Counted from the stretch's first letter, positions 28,586-37,563 are shown. The stretch: 64,000 bases of DNA from Polynucleobacter sp. AP-Jannik-300A-C4 (GCF_018688335.1 NZ_CP061316.1:1798001-1862000), one strand, 5' to 3'. The notes: a model not told the origin generated them from the sequence alone. Numbers and translations are program-made.

Positions 28586-29364
28586 ACTCTATCTCCATTT
28601 ACCGCTAGCTCTCGCCGGTATTTCATAAGCCCATTGATGAGCCAAAATAAAAATCCAGCCAATGCTAATGCAAACCACTGAAAGGCATAAGCATAATGGC
28701 GATCGACTCCATTTGTTGGAGAGGGCCAATTTCTGACTAAACCATCCTCTTTCGAAGAACCAGACTCTCGAACGATGAAAGGTAGCTGCTTCCATTCATG
28801 GCTTTGAGCTTCTAATGCCAAATCAAAGTTTTGCTCAATTCGAGGCCTAGCTTTGGGATCCCCTTTTTGACCTAATTCATAAACTCTTCCCGGGTGAGGG
28901 AATGCAACACCCTCAATAGTCACAATCTCATCGGCTGTCTTGACTGGGGGGAGCTCAATACGATTTTGATTGTTACGAGGCGCCCATCCTCGATTAACCC
29001 AAAGAACTGCTTCTTGGCCTTCCAACTTCAAAGGCATCATCACATAAAAGCCAGATTGCCCAGAAGCACCAGATCCACCCTCTGGGATAGGACGAGGACG
29101 GTTATCTAACCAAACTACCTCATCCTGCACAAACCTTCCCCGAGCAAGAATACGGCGCTCTGAAGCCTGTTCTAAGGTCAAATTATCGGCATTGACATTC
29201 AGTACAGGCATTTGCAATTTGGCAGAAAGCGATTCACCTAAGCGGATTTTTTGTTCCGCCCGATTTAACTGCCATATGCCTGCTCCACAGCCCACTAAAA
29301 TCACTAGAAGGGCTGATAAAGTAGCGACTATACGACTAGTAATTAAGCTAGAAAACATATTCAC
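28582..29364 (-). CDS. SURF1-family cytochrome oxidase assembly protein
   Basis: Surf1 helps place heme a in subunit I. The 260-residue protein has the classic topology: a TM helix at residues 13-31, a periplasmic domain with the FVQDEVVWLDNRP strand and VNRGWAPR motif, and a C-terminal TM helix (about 230-248) preceded by HYAYAFQWFALA, a family hallmark. It is first of the four overlapping genes Surf1, Sco-like, ctaA, ctaB; the divergent small twin-TM gene starts 14 bp away. Confidence 0.94.
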   Translation of the reverse strand: MNMFSSLITSRIVATLSALLVILVGCGAGIWQLNRAEQKIRLGESLSAKLQMPVLNVNADNLTLEQASERRILARGRFVQDEVVWLDNRPRPIPEGGSGASGQSGFYVMMPLKLEGQEAVLWVNRGWAPRNNQNRIELPPVKTADEIVTIEGVAFPHPGRVYELGQKGDPKARPRIEQNFDLALEAQSHEWKQLPFIVRESGSSKEDGLVRNWPSPTNGVDRHYAYAFQWFALALAGFLFWLINGLMKYRRELAVNGDRV

Positions 29365-29378
29365 GGGGGTATTTTGAG

Positions 29379-29591
29379 ATGAAATGGATTATTCCAGTTG
29401 CACTGCTAATGATTGTAGGAAGCTTGGGCTCTGCTCTCTACTTCATGATGAAAGACAAAGGTGGGAGCTCAAGAATGGTTCAGTCTCTCATGCTGCGTAT
29501 TGGACTTTCAATAGTACTCTTCTTGGGAATTTTGATTGCCCACTACTTTGGATACATCGAGGCTAGTGGCGTTCGGGTGGGCACAAACTAA
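29379..29591 (+). CDS. Twin transmembrane protein (DUF2909)
   Basis: A 70-residue protein with two TM helices (about 3-23 and 38-60) joined by a short basic loop with KDKGGSSRMVQ. Small DUF2909 genes lie at this spot in the cytochrome oxidase locus of many beta- and gammaproteobacteria. The function is unknown; context suggests oxidase assembly or stability. It is the only plus-strand gene within the cta locus and is followed by a bidirectional terminator. Confidence 0.85.
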   Translation: MKWIIPVALLMIVGSLGSALYFMMKDKGGSSRMVQSLMLRIGLSIVLFLGILIAHYFGYIEASGVRVGTN

Positions 29592-29623
29592 ATCCACTCC
29601 CTAAGCTAGCAAGCATCTAAAGC

Positions 29624-29651
29624 AAATCGGGGCTTAATGCCCCGATTTTTT
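29624..29651. terminator. Bidirectional Rho-independent terminator
   Basis: A perfect 10-bp stem (AAATCGGGGC/GCCCCGATTT) with a TTAAT loop, with T-runs on the plus strand and an A-rich flank that gives a T-run on the other. It lies between the convergent twin-TM gene and ctaE and can serve both. Confidence 0.9.
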
Positions 29652-29657
29652 ATTTCC

Positions 29658-30512
29658 TTACATCCAGTAAACAGCGATGTACAGACCAAGCCAGACAACG
29701 TCAACGAAGTGCCAGTACCAAGCAGCCCCTTCAAACGCAAAATGATTTTCAGCTGTGAAGTCACCACGAATCATTCGACGCAACACAATAGCCAACATTA
29801 AGCCACCCAGGAATACGTGGAATCCATGAAAGCCGGTCAACATGAAGAATGTTGAGCCATAAATGCCTGAAGTTAACTTCAGATTCAAGGCATGGTAAGC
29901 ATGGTAGTACTCATAAATCTGGAAGCCTAAGAAAACAACGCCCAAGGCAACAGTTGCAGCCAAGCCATTGATGGCTTGCTTCATATGACTTTCACGAATC
30001 GCATGATGTGCGTAAGTCACAGTCACACCAGAAGACAAGAGCAGCAAGGTATTGATAGTAGGGATTGGCCACGGACCCATAGTCGTGAACTTCTCAACCA
30101 ATCCTGCAGGGCCATCATTAGGCCAAACCGCTGTGAAATCAGGCCAGAGTAATTTACTTTCAACATCACCCATCCAAGGCATCGCAATATTGCGCGCATA
30201 GAACAAAGCCGCAAAGAATGCGCCAAAGAACATAATCTCAGAGAAGATGAACCAAGCCATCGACCAGCGATAAGAAATATCTACGTTGACACCATTCTTA
30301 CCAGAGTTAGACTCGGCGATGGTATCCCCAAACCAGTTATAGAGAACAAATAAAACCCAGAGAACACCAACCGCAGTAACTGGGCCACCCCAGGCTGCAT
30401 GGTTTACCCAGCCAGACATTCCAGCGCCAAAAGCAAGCAAGCCTAAAGCTGCTGAGGCTGGATGACCAGATAGTCCAGGAACAAAATAGTAAGGGGTTGA
30501 ATTGGATGACAT
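29658..30512 (-). CDS. ctaE: Cytochrome c oxidase subunit III
   Basis: Subunit III of the aa3-type oxidase, 284 residues with seven TM helices. Family features include WWxDTIAES-like FGDTIAESN, SEIMFFGAFFAALFYARN with the conserved Glu, and the C-terminal HFVDVVWLGLYIAVYW. The start is set at ATG 30512, preceded by GAGAGAATAAG; an upstream TTG is less likely. It forms the downstream end of the structural-gene run ctaC-ctaD-small-ctaG-DUF2970-ctaE. Confidence 0.97.
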   Translation of the reverse strand: MSSNSTPYYFVPGLSGHPASAALGLLAFGAGMSGWVNHAAWGGPVTAVGVLWVLFVLYNWFGDTIAESNSGKNGVNVDISYRWSMAWFIFSEIMFFGAFFAALFYARNIAMPWMGDVESKLLWPDFTAVWPNDGPAGLVEKFTTMGPWPIPTINTLLLLSSGVTVTYAHHAIRESHMKQAINGLAATVALGVVFLGFQIYEYYHAYHALNLKLTSGIYGSTFFMLTGFHGFHVFLGGLMLAIVLRRMIRGDFTAENHFAFEGAAWYWHFVDVVWLGLYIAVYWM

Positions 30513-30541
30513 CTTATTCTCTCTATTCAATCAAAAAATAA

Positions 30542-30736
30542 TCAATGGGACACAACTGCTTTAACTATCAAGAGGAGTATGCCCATAAAAATTATGGCAC
30601 CCAAAACTCCCGCAATGACAATATGAACAAAACTTAATGACGCTACATCTTCCTGCAATCCTGATTTTTTACGCACGCCCAAAAAAGCCCAAAATACTGC
30701 GACCATGGATTGCATAAAAGTACTTTTTTTACTCAT
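30542..30736 (-). CDS. DUF2970 small membrane protein
   Basis: A 64-residue single-TM protein (about residues 37-60), with VVAVFWAFLGVRKKSG at the N-terminal side, a DUF2970 pattern. It overlaps ctaG by 4 bp and precedes ctaE by about 30 bp. DUF2970 proteins recur in this position in betaproteobacterial oxidase operons; the function is unknown. Confidence 0.85.
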   Translation of the reverse strand: MSKKSTFMQSMVAVFWAFLGVRKKSGLQEDVASLSFVHIVIAGVLGAIIFMGILLLIVKAVVSH

Positions 30737-31326
30737 GACGCCGTTTTCGATTTAGGGGTTGTTGAGCCCGCTGGCTGCTGACCAACACCTAACTCAAAAA
30801 AGGTATATGACAAAGTAATTGTTTTCACATCAGCAGGTAGTCCTGCATCAATTACAAACATGACCGGCATCTTCTTCATTTCATGTGCCGCCAAAGTTTG
30901 CTGCTGAAAACAAAAACACTCTAATTTAGTAAAAAACTCCATCGCGCTTTTAGGCGCATAACTTGGTATCGCTTGAGCCTCTACAGGACGATTCAAGTTA
31001 TTTGTCACTTCATACACAATCTCGGTCATCTCGCCTGGATGTACTTCAAGAAAGTTTTTCACAGGGCGAAAAGTAAATGGGCCACGGCTATTGGAGTCAA
31101 ACTCGATAGTCACCTTACGGGAATAATCTACTTGAGTATTGCCAACCTTATTAGCGCTGTAAGCTCGAATACCATAGTCATTCTTACTAGTGACCACATT
31201 AATACCTGTCACTTCACATAAGGCCTTGTACATCGGCACTAATGCATATCCAAAACCAAACATCATTACTGAAGCAATCAATAGCTTCAGCATGATCTGA
31301 CGGTTAATGGAGGCAGTTGCAGACAT
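30733..31326 (-). CDS. ctaG: Cytochrome c oxidase assembly protein CtaG (Cox11)
   Basis: CtaG/Cox11 delivers copper to the CuB site of subunit I. The 197 residues comprise an N-terminal TM helix (about 10-30) and a periplasmic beta domain with the copper motif ECFCFQQQ near residues 136-143 and the conserved MPVMFVID. It overlaps DUF2970 by 4 bp and follows the small assembly gene by 14 bp. Confidence 0.97.
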   Translation of the reverse strand: MSATASINRQIMLKLLIASVMMFGFGYALVPMYKALCEVTGINVVTSKNDYGIRAYSANKVGNTQVDYSRKVTIEFDSNSRGPFTFRPVKNFLEVHPGEMTEIVYEVTNNLNRPVEAQAIPSYAPKSAMEFFTKLECFCFQQQTLAAHEMKKMPVMFVIDAGLPADVKTITLSYTFFELGVGQQPAGSTTPKSKTAS

Positions 31327-31340
31327 ATTGATAGAAGGCT

Positions 31341-31472
31341 TTAACCCAGCACACTCCGTTTAATCACGATGCCAATGAAGAACACAATGGCAACGCTTAA
31401 AAGGATAAAACCCAATCTGCGGTTATTAGCAGATTGGGATTTGTGATTAGCTACTTTAGATTCCTGCAGCAT
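31341..31472 (-). CDS. Cytochrome oxidase small assembly protein
   Basis: A 43-residue ORF starting at ATG 31472 inside the 3' end of ctaD (17-bp overlap). It has a polar N-terminus and one TM helix (about residues 22-38) ending VIKRSVLG. A longer frame to 31556 exists but lies wholly within ctaD. Tiny proteins of this form between ctaD and ctaG are annotated as oxidase small assembly proteins in Burkholderiales; the function here is inferred from position. Confidence 0.75.
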   Translation of the reverse strand: MLQESKVANHKSQSANNRRLGFILLSVAIVFFIGIVIKRSVLG

Positions 31473-33081
31473 GCAACTCTTTAGCATCAGGCGGAGTTTC
31501 AAATGTGTGGTGTGGCGCTGGGGAAGGAATAGTCCACTCCAAACCTTTTGCGCCATCCCATGGCTTCATGGATGCTTTTTCACCTTTGGCGTTATAAGCA
31601 GGCAAGACAACGAATAGCAAGAAGTAAACCTGCGACAAACCAAAACCAAGTGCACCGATCGAAGCGATCATATTGAAATCAGCAAACTGAGTTGGATAAT
31701 CAGCATAGCGACGTGGCATACCTGCTAAGCCCAAGAAGTGCATTGGGAAGAAAGTGATGTTAAAGAAAATCATGGAAGTCCAGAAGTGGATCTTGCCACG
31801 AGTTTCATTGGCCATGTAGCCAGTCCACTTTGGACACCAGTAGTAGAAGCCGGCAAACATTGCAAATAATGAACCTGCTACTAATACATAGTGAAAGTGA
31901 GCAACAACGTAATAAGTATCTTGAACACCAATATCAATTGGAGCCATTGCCAGGATCAAGCCTGTGAAACCACCCATCGTAAATACGAAGATAAAGCCAA
32001 CAGACCACAACATTGGAGTTTCGAAAGTCATCGAACCCTTCCACATCGTTGCAACCCAGTTAAAAATCTTCACGCCAGTTGGAACAGCGATCAACATCGT
32101 TGCGTACATGAAGAACAACTGACCTGTTACAGGCATACCAGTTGCAAACATATGGTGAGCCCAAACAATGAATGACAAGATCGCGATAGATGCAGTTGCA
32201 TAAACCATTGAGCTATAGCCAAACAATGTTTTTCTGGAGAAAGCTGGAACGATTTCGCTAATGATTCCAAATGCAGGAAGAATCATGATGTACACCTCTG
32301 GGTGACCAAAGAACCAGAAAATATGCTGGAACATGATTGGGTCGCCACCGCCAACTGCTGAGAAGAATGAGGTACCGAAATGACGGTCTGTGAGGACCAT
32401 GGTGATTGCGCCAGCCAATACAGGCATTACAGCAATCAACAAATACGCAGTGATCAACCAAGTCCAGCAAAACATTGGCATCTTCATCAATGTCAGGCCA
32501 GGAGCGCGCATGTTCAAAATAGTCACGATGATGTTAATCGAACCCATGATGGAAGAAGCACCCAATAAGTGGAGTGCAAAAATACCCATGTCTAAACCTG
32601 GGCCCATCTGTGATGTCAATGGAGCATACAAAGTCCAGCCGCCTGCAGGAGCACCGCCAGGGGCCAAGAATGAACCAAACAATAAGCATGCTGCTACTGG
32701 AAGAATCCAGAAACTAAAGTTGTTCATACGAGCAAAGGCCATATCCGATGCACCGATTTGCAATGGAATCATCCAGTTTGCAAAACCAACGAAGGCCGGC
32801 ATGATCGCACCAAACACCATTACCAAACCGTGCATGGTAGTTAACTGGTTGAAAAACTCAGGGCGCAAGAATTGCAAGCCTGGTTGGAATAATTCCAAAC
32901 GAATGCCCAATGCCATCACGCCACCAGCCATCAAACTCACGAATGAGAAGATGAGGTACATCGTACCGATGTCTTTGTGGTTGGTTGCAAATAACCAACG
33001 ACGCCAACCTTGTGGCGTGTGATCATCGTGTGCGTGATCGTGGGTGTGTGCGTGATCGTGGGTGGTAGAGACTGTGCTCAT
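31456..33081 (-). CDS. ctaD: Cytochrome c oxidase subunit I
   Basis: The catalytic subunit with heme a, heme a3 and CuB, 541 residues and twelve TM helices. Visible hallmarks are the CuB/crosslink region WFFGHPEVYIMILPAFG, the HH pair in IVWAHHMFATGM, the K-channel and YVVAHFHYVLV carrying heme ligands. The first 25 residues are rich in His and Asp (HDHAHTHDHAHDDH), possibly a metal-binding tail. It follows ctaC by 40 bp. Confidence 0.98.
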   Translation of the reverse strand: MSTVSTTHDHAHTHDHAHDDHTPQGWRRWLFATNHKDIGTMYLIFSFVSLMAGGVMALGIRLELFQPGLQFLRPEFFNQLTTMHGLVMVFGAIMPAFVGFANWMIPLQIGASDMAFARMNNFSFWILPVAACLLFGSFLAPGGAPAGGWTLYAPLTSQMGPGLDMGIFALHLLGASSIMGSINIIVTILNMRAPGLTLMKMPMFCWTWLITAYLLIAVMPVLAGAITMVLTDRHFGTSFFSAVGGGDPIMFQHIFWFFGHPEVYIMILPAFGIISEIVPAFSRKTLFGYSSMVYATASIAILSFIVWAHHMFATGMPVTGQLFFMYATMLIAVPTGVKIFNWVATMWKGSMTFETPMLWSVGFIFVFTMGGFTGLILAMAPIDIGVQDTYYVVAHFHYVLVAGSLFAMFAGFYYWCPKWTGYMANETRGKIHFWTSMIFFNITFFPMHFLGLAGMPRRYADYPTQFADFNMIASIGALGFGLSQVYFLLFVVLPAYNAKGEKASMKPWDGAKGLEWTIPSPAPHHTFETPPDAKELHAAGI

Positions 33082-33121
33082 GGATTACTCCGGTTTAGTT
33101 TGATCTGTATTAATAAATAAA

Positions 33122-34279
33122 TTACTTGCCAGCGCGTGCGGAAACAATGTCTTGGGTTTGAATAATCTCGCCCGTTTTATTGCCCCAAGCATTGCGGGTG
33201 TAGGTCATGACAGCAGCAATATCGCCATCAGAAATCACACCAGCCCACTTCGGCATTGCACCCTTACCATTGATAAGAATGTCGTATTGAGCTGCTTTTG
33301 GTCCAAGCACCATCTTGCTGCCATCTAATGCTGGGAATGCGCCTGCACCCTTACCGTTTGGTTGGTGACATGCAGCGCAGTTAGCTGCATAGACCTTAGC
33401 CCCACGCTCCTTTTGCTCATCCAAGGTATAGACCTTTGATGGATCATCGGAGGCTGCACCCATTTCTTTTTTCTTCTCTGCTACCCACTTGGTGTAGTCG
33501 TCTTGTGAAACCACATTCACTACGATAGGCATAAAGGCATGCTCAGCACCACACAACTCTGAACACTGACCGCGGAATTTTCCGATTGTTTCTGCGCGGA
33601 ACCAGGTATCACGCACAAAACCAGGGATTGCATCTTGCTTTACGCCAAATGCTGGAACTGCCCAAGCATGGATCACGTCGTTTGCAGTTGTAATCATGCG
33701 AATTTTTTTGCCAACTGGCACAACCATTTCGTTATCTACTTCCATCAAATAGGTATTTGATTTCGCTTCTAGGTTATTAATGGCTTCACGAGATGTAGAT
33801 AGGGTGGATAAAAAGCTAATGCCCTCACCCTCACCTTTAATATAGTCGTAACCCCATTTCCACTGGTAGCCAGTAGTCTTAATGGTGATGTCTGAATTCG
33901 TAGTGTCTTTCATTGCCACAACGGTTTTAGTTGCCGGCAAAGCCATACCGATCACGATCAACAACGGAATTACCGTCCAGATGATTTCAACAGTAGTGCT
34001 CTCGTGAAATGATGCTGATTTAGCACCCAAGGATTTGCGATGCTTGAGGATGGAATAGAACATCACCCCAAAAACGCCAATAAAAATCAGAGCGCAAATG
34101 ATCAACATCATCCAATGCAGCCAATGGATTTCTTGCATGATTTTGGTCGCTGCAGGGGTAAAGTTCAGCTGATTTACGGCCGGACCACCTGGCATATCTT
34201 CTGCAGCCCGTGCAATTGCAGTGCCAAAGGCTGCTACTAAGTAGAGCGACGCCCTAGTGACTTTTCCAAATAAATTCAT
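33122..34279 (-). CDS. ctaC: Cytochrome c oxidase subunit II with fused cytochrome c domain
   Basis: Subunit II holds the CuA centre that accepts electrons from cytochrome c. The 385 residues contain a signal or first hydrophobic segment (to about 24), two TM helices (about 52-75 and 95-115), the cupredoxin domain with CSELCGAEHAFMP (CuA) near 240, and a C-terminal class I cytochrome c domain with CAACHQ near 300. The fused heme domain makes this a caa3-like enzyme. It is the first gene of the oxidase structural run and has a good promoter upstream. Confidence 0.97.
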   Translation of the reverse strand: MNLFGKVTRASLYLVAAFGTAIARAAEDMPGGPAVNQLNFTPAATKIMQEIHWLHWMMLIICALIFIGVFGVMFYSILKHRKSLGAKSASFHESTTVEIIWTVIPLLIVIGMALPATKTVVAMKDTTNSDITIKTTGYQWKWGYDYIKGEGEGISFLSTLSTSREAINNLEAKSNTYLMEVDNEMVVPVGKKIRMITTANDVIHAWAVPAFGVKQDAIPGFVRDTWFRAETIGKFRGQCSELCGAEHAFMPIVVNVVSQDDYTKWVAEKKKEMGAASDDPSKVYTLDEQKERGAKVYAANCAACHQPNGKGAGAFPALDGSKMVLGPKAAQYDILINGKGAMPKWAGVISDGDIAAVMTYTRNAWGNKTGEIIQTQDIVSARAGK

Positions 34280-34368
34280 CTTATTCTCTGTTTATTGTCA
34301 TGAGCTTCTGTAGCAATACAGACTCAGAAAGCCCAAAAAAACGGTATCAAGCAATTCAACTAGCGCTA

Positions 34369-34397
34369 ATTATAGGGTTAATTAAGTTCAACAACAA
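34369..34397 (-). promoter_or_regulatory. Sigma70-type promoter upstream of ctaC
   Basis: On the minus strand a perfect TATAAT (34374-34369) follows a 17-bp spacer and a TTGTTG -35 (34397-34392). It lies 90 bp before the ctaC start in the 180-bp ctaC/methyltransferase spacer. The leader would be about 85 nt. Nothing else was recognised in 34280-34459. Confidence 0.6.
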
Positions 34398-34459
34398 ACG
34401 GGATTAACCAGGCTTGACTCAATCTTGACAATGGTTTAAAAGATAGTAAGCGCTCACAC

Positions 34460-35263
34460 TTAAGCAGAATCACTACTAGTCTTGCGTCCGATTTGATTTG
34501 GATCAACATATGCAACATGATCTTGTGGTTTAGCAAGGTGCTTACCTAAAGCCCAAGCATGTCCATACACCACCTCTAAGGTGAGTTTGCTGGGCAATTG
34601 AGGCAATTGAGCTTGATTTTTTTCATTGAGGGCCAGTAGATTTAACGCTTTGGCATCTGACAGCAACAGTGCATCTGAATCGTAATTCAGTTTTAAAAAC
34701 TCCATATCCATTACGGGATCAGAAAAACGTTCGCCCAATAGAGCATCCCCCATATCGTGCATATCCCACGGGCTAGGCAAGTTCTCAATCTGCAATTGCT
34801 GGGCTAAAGATTCAGACTTGAGTTCTTTAGCGGTATCAGGCCCCAGATAACTCAATGTTAGTAAGCCACCCTCTTTAAGTACTCGCCAGCATTCCTTTAA
34901 GAATTGCTTGGGATCGGCCAGATTCTGAATCAAAAGAACACTCACCACCAAATCTACAGAATTACTAGGTAGATTGATTCGCCCCGTCTTCATATAGTCA
35001 TTTAGAGAAACTACGGCGGTAGATTTCATCTTGGAATTCCAAAAACGAGTCAGTCTCAATTTATACAACTCAAAACTGGATAACTCACTTTCTGGCGCAC
35101 AATGAAAACGAATTCCAGGAAAACGTTTTGTCAGAAAAGGGGCGTGCGCTCCAGGGAAATCTGGAATCAACAAGACATCTTTTGCCTCCAACTTCACGAT
35201 GTCTAATTTTTGCAGCATGCGGCCTGCAATTTCATCCTGAAGCCATCTGATTGATTGGGTCAT
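34460..35263 (-). CDS. BioC-like SAM-dependent methyltransferase
   Basis: A class I methyltransferase of about 267 residues. Core signs are VDLVVSVLLIQNLADP (motif IV region) and ECWRVLKEGGLLTLSYLGPDT (motif VI), very like BioC, the malonyl-ACP methyltransferase of biotin synthesis; the glycine-rich motif I is degenerate (LLIPDFPGAHAP). I start it at ATG 35263, giving MTQSIRWLQDEIAGRML; longer starts to 35362 would overlap comF. No other bio gene is nearby, so the biotin role is unproven. Confidence 0.8.
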   Translation of the reverse strand: MTQSIRWLQDEIAGRMLQKLDIVKLEAKDVLLIPDFPGAHAPFLTKRFPGIRFHCAPESELSSFELYKLRLTRFWNSKMKSTAVVSLNDYMKTGRINLPSNSVDLVVSVLLIQNLADPKQFLKECWRVLKEGGLLTLSYLGPDTAKELKSESLAQQLQIENLPSPWDMHDMGDALLGERFSDPVMDMEFLKLNYDSDALLLSDAKALNLLALNEKNQAQLPQLPSKLTLEVVYGHAWALGKHLAKPQDHVAYVDPNQIGRKTSSDSA

Positions 35264-35286
35264 TGGCTCAGTATACTCAGCAGCCC

Positions 35287-36048
35287 ATGCGGCCAATAGA
35301 GAATATTTTTCAATCGATTTGTTCTCACCTATTACCAAGCTCATGCATTGTTTGCGGGACATTTCAGCAACTCACTCTGTGTGCAGAGTGCTACGCCTTA
35401 TTAGCATCTGAACAGCTATTGAATTACGAATGCTGTCAGCAATGTGGCCTTACTCTTCAAGTAGACGAACTAAAAGAAAAAACTTGTCGAGAGTGTTGCG
35501 CCAATCCACCCTACTTTGATGCAACTTACTGCCTAGATCGCTATGATGGCAAACTGCAATTTGCTTTGCATCAATTGAAATATCAGCGTCGACTTGCATA
35601 TGCACATGGCTTGGCGTCTACATGGAATGCTCTGCTTGCAAAGAGCTTAGCAATAACCCAAGCAGGCTATCTTCTACCGGTACCGCTAAGCCAAGAAAAA
35701 CTCTGTGCCCGAGGCTTTAATCAAAGTTGGGAGTTGGCGAGGCGGATTCTTTGCGATAAACGCATTCATAAAAACCCACACATCTTGAAGCGCCATCACA
35801 GCGACCAGCATCAGGCTCAAGGAAATCGCACCAATCGTCAAATTGCCATTCAAGACATGTTTTATATCAACCCAAGGTACCAGGGACAGCTAGAGTCTGC
35901 CTCAGTCATTGTGTTTGATGACGTCATGACTAGCGGAGCAACCTTGAATGAAATCGCCCGCGTATTGAAGGACAATGGGGCAACTCGTGTTATTAATTGG
36001 GTACTACTAAGAACACTTCGTCCATCACAAAGATCTGCCAATGTTTAA
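35287..36048 (+). CDS. comF: ComF family phosphoribosyltransferase-like protein
   Basis: ComF proteins aid DNA uptake in competent bacteria, probably in cytosolic handling of incoming ssDNA. The N-terminal zinc module is present (CIVC...CAEC, then CCQQC...CREC), and the C-terminal PRTase-like domain has VIVFDDVMTSGATLNE. I start at ATG 35287 because the first zinc cysteines must be included; about 253 residues. It overlaps trmL by 8 bp. Competence genes elsewhere are not visible here. Confidence 0.9.
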   Translation: MRPIENIFQSICSHLLPSSCIVCGTFQQLTLCAECYALLASEQLLNYECCQQCGLTLQVDELKEKTCRECCANPPYFDATYCLDRYDGKLQFALHQLKYQRRLAYAHGLASTWNALLAKSLAITQAGYLLPVPLSQEKLCARGFNQSWELARRILCDKRIHKNPHILKRHHSDQHQAQGNRTNRQIAIQDMFYINPRYQGQLESASVIVFDDVMTSGATLNEIARVLKDNGATRVINWVLLRTLRPSQRSANV

Positions 36049-36511
36049 CATTGTTTTATTCGAACCAGAAATTCCACCCAATACCGGTAATATCATTCGC
36101 CTGTGTGCAAACACGGGTGCAAAATTACACCTCATCGAGCCGCTTGGTTTTCCCATGGAGGATGCCAAACTTCGCAGAGCCGGATTGGACTATCACGAGT
36201 TCGCAAAAGTAAAAGTTCATAAAAACTGGGCGCAATTTCTGGTTGATGAAAAACCTCAGCCCGAGAGAATGTTTGCTCTGACTACCAAAGGATCTGGGAA
36301 GTTTCATGATGGCAACTATTTGCCAAATGACTATTTTGTTTTTGGTTCAGAAACTAAAGGCATTACCGAAGAAGTAAGAAGTTCAATTCCAATCTCCAAC
36401 CAAATGCGCTTAGCAATGCAAGACAGTAGTCGCAGCTTGAATCTCTCAAATACGGTAGCGATTGTGGTTTATGAAGCATGGCGCCAAAACGGATTGCTTG
36501 GCGGAAGTTAA
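36041..36511 (+). CDS. trmL: tRNA (cytidine(34)-2'-O)-methyltransferase
   Basis: TrmL methylates the wobble ribose of tRNA-Leu isoacceptors. This 156-residue SPOUT protein has PEIPPNTGNIIRLCANTGA at the start, FVFGSETKG in the middle and the knot segment LNLSNTVAIVVYEAWRQ at the end. It overlaps comF by 8 bp and is convergent with gpsA three bases downstream. Confidence 0.97.
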   Translation: MFNIVLFEPEIPPNTGNIIRLCANTGAKLHLIEPLGFPMEDAKLRRAGLDYHEFAKVKVHKNWAQFLVDEKPQPERMFALTTKGSGKFHDGNYLPNDYFVFGSETKGITEEVRSSIPISNQMRLAMQDSSRSLNLSNTVAIVVYEAWRQNGLLGGS

Positions 36512-36514
36512 AAC

Positions 36515-37537
36515 CTAGACCTCTACCTTGGGGTCGCGCCCCATGAGTTTTTTCACTGCATCATGCGGTGAGAGTTTTCCAGATAGGACCTCGCCCATCA
36601 TGGCAGTGATTGGCATCTCTACACCCAAGCGAGTCGCCAGATTTCCAACTGCAGAGGCACACAGTACGCCTTCAGCAACATGTCCTAAGTTACCCAAAAT
36701 TTCAGGTAAAGGTTTTCCTGCAGCAAGCGCTAAACCAACACGACGATTACGTGAGAGATCGCCAGTTGCAGTCAAAATCAAATCGCCTACGCCAGTTAAT
36801 CCCATGCAGGTCTCTGGTCGTCCGCCAGCTGCCTTCACTAGACGCATCATTTCTGCAAGGCCACGAGTTAACACCGCAGCACGCGCGTTTAAGCCAAGAT
36901 CTAAGCCATCGCCAATACCGGCCGCAATTGCAAGAACGTTTTTAGTTGCGCCACCCAACTCAACACCAACTAAATCATCGCTCGCATAGATACGCATATT
37001 ACCGTGATGAAATGCGCCTTGAACAATATCGCATAAGGCATTCGATTTGCTAGCGATAGTTAATGCACAAGGCATACCATTACCAACTTCTTGTGCAAAA
37101 CTAGGTCCCGATAATGCGCCATAAGAATGACGCATGCCATTGCTATGCAGATGATCTTCACGCTCCACTACTTGATGTGGCAATAGAGTAGTGCTGGGCT
37201 CTAAGCCCTTACATAGCCAAACAATATTCAGTGGGTGCTTTGCGAGGCGCAATACATTTGCCACTGTTTCCGATAAGCCCGACATCGGAGTAGCAATCAC
37301 TAAAAGATCTTTTTCAGAGAGGCGCTCAATGGCGCGCTCAAAACTGGCTTCTAATTGCAGGCCCTTAGGCAGGATGACGCCTGGGAGATAGTCAGCATTT
37401 TCGCCAGACTTCTGAATATCCTCTAGCTGCTCAGCGCTGCGCGACCACAAACAAACGTCGCCAGACTGAAGGTGGCGCGCAGCTTGCGCGGCCATAGCTG
37501 TGCCCCATGAACCAGCTCCAAGCAGCGTCACTTTCAT
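36515..37537 (-). CDS. gpsA: Glycerol-3-phosphate dehydrogenase [NAD(P)+]
   Basis: GpsA reduces dihydroxyacetone phosphate to glycerol 3-phosphate for phospholipid synthesis. The NAD(P) site is GAGSWGTAMA at residue 7, the catalytic Lys lies in ELGGATKNVLAIAAG near 190, and GLTGVGDLILT is typical. 340 residues is normal. The run secB-gpsA (26 bp apart, preceded by grxC) is a conserved proteobacterial arrangement. Confidence 0.97.
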   Translation of the reverse strand: MKVTLLGAGSWGTAMAAQAARHLQSGDVCLWSRSAEQLEDIQKSGENADYLPGVILPKGLQLEASFERAIERLSEKDLLVIATPMSGLSETVANVLRLAKHPLNIVWLCKGLEPSTTLLPHQVVEREDHLHSNGMRHSYGALSGPSFAQEVGNGMPCALTIASKSNALCDIVQGAFHHGNMRIYASDDLVGVELGGATKNVLAIAAGIGDGLDLGLNARAAVLTRGLAEMMRLVKAAGGRPETCMGLTGVGDLILTATGDLSRNRRVGLALAAGKPLPEILGNLGHVAEGVLCASAVGNLATRLGVEMPITAMMGEVLSGKLSPHDAVKKLMGRDPKVEV

Positions 37538-37563
37538 GATCTGTGGGCTTTGACTAATTCAGC

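Noticed and set aside
32390..33022. 210-residue plus-strand ORF opposite ctaD
   Set aside because: It is the antisense of the subunit I gene, with a composition typical of a shadow frame and no recognisable motif.
36528..36989. 153-residue plus-strand ORF opposite gpsA
   Set aside because: Antisense to a well-conserved gene; Ser/Pro/Arg-rich as expected for a mirror frame of a GC-rich coding strand.
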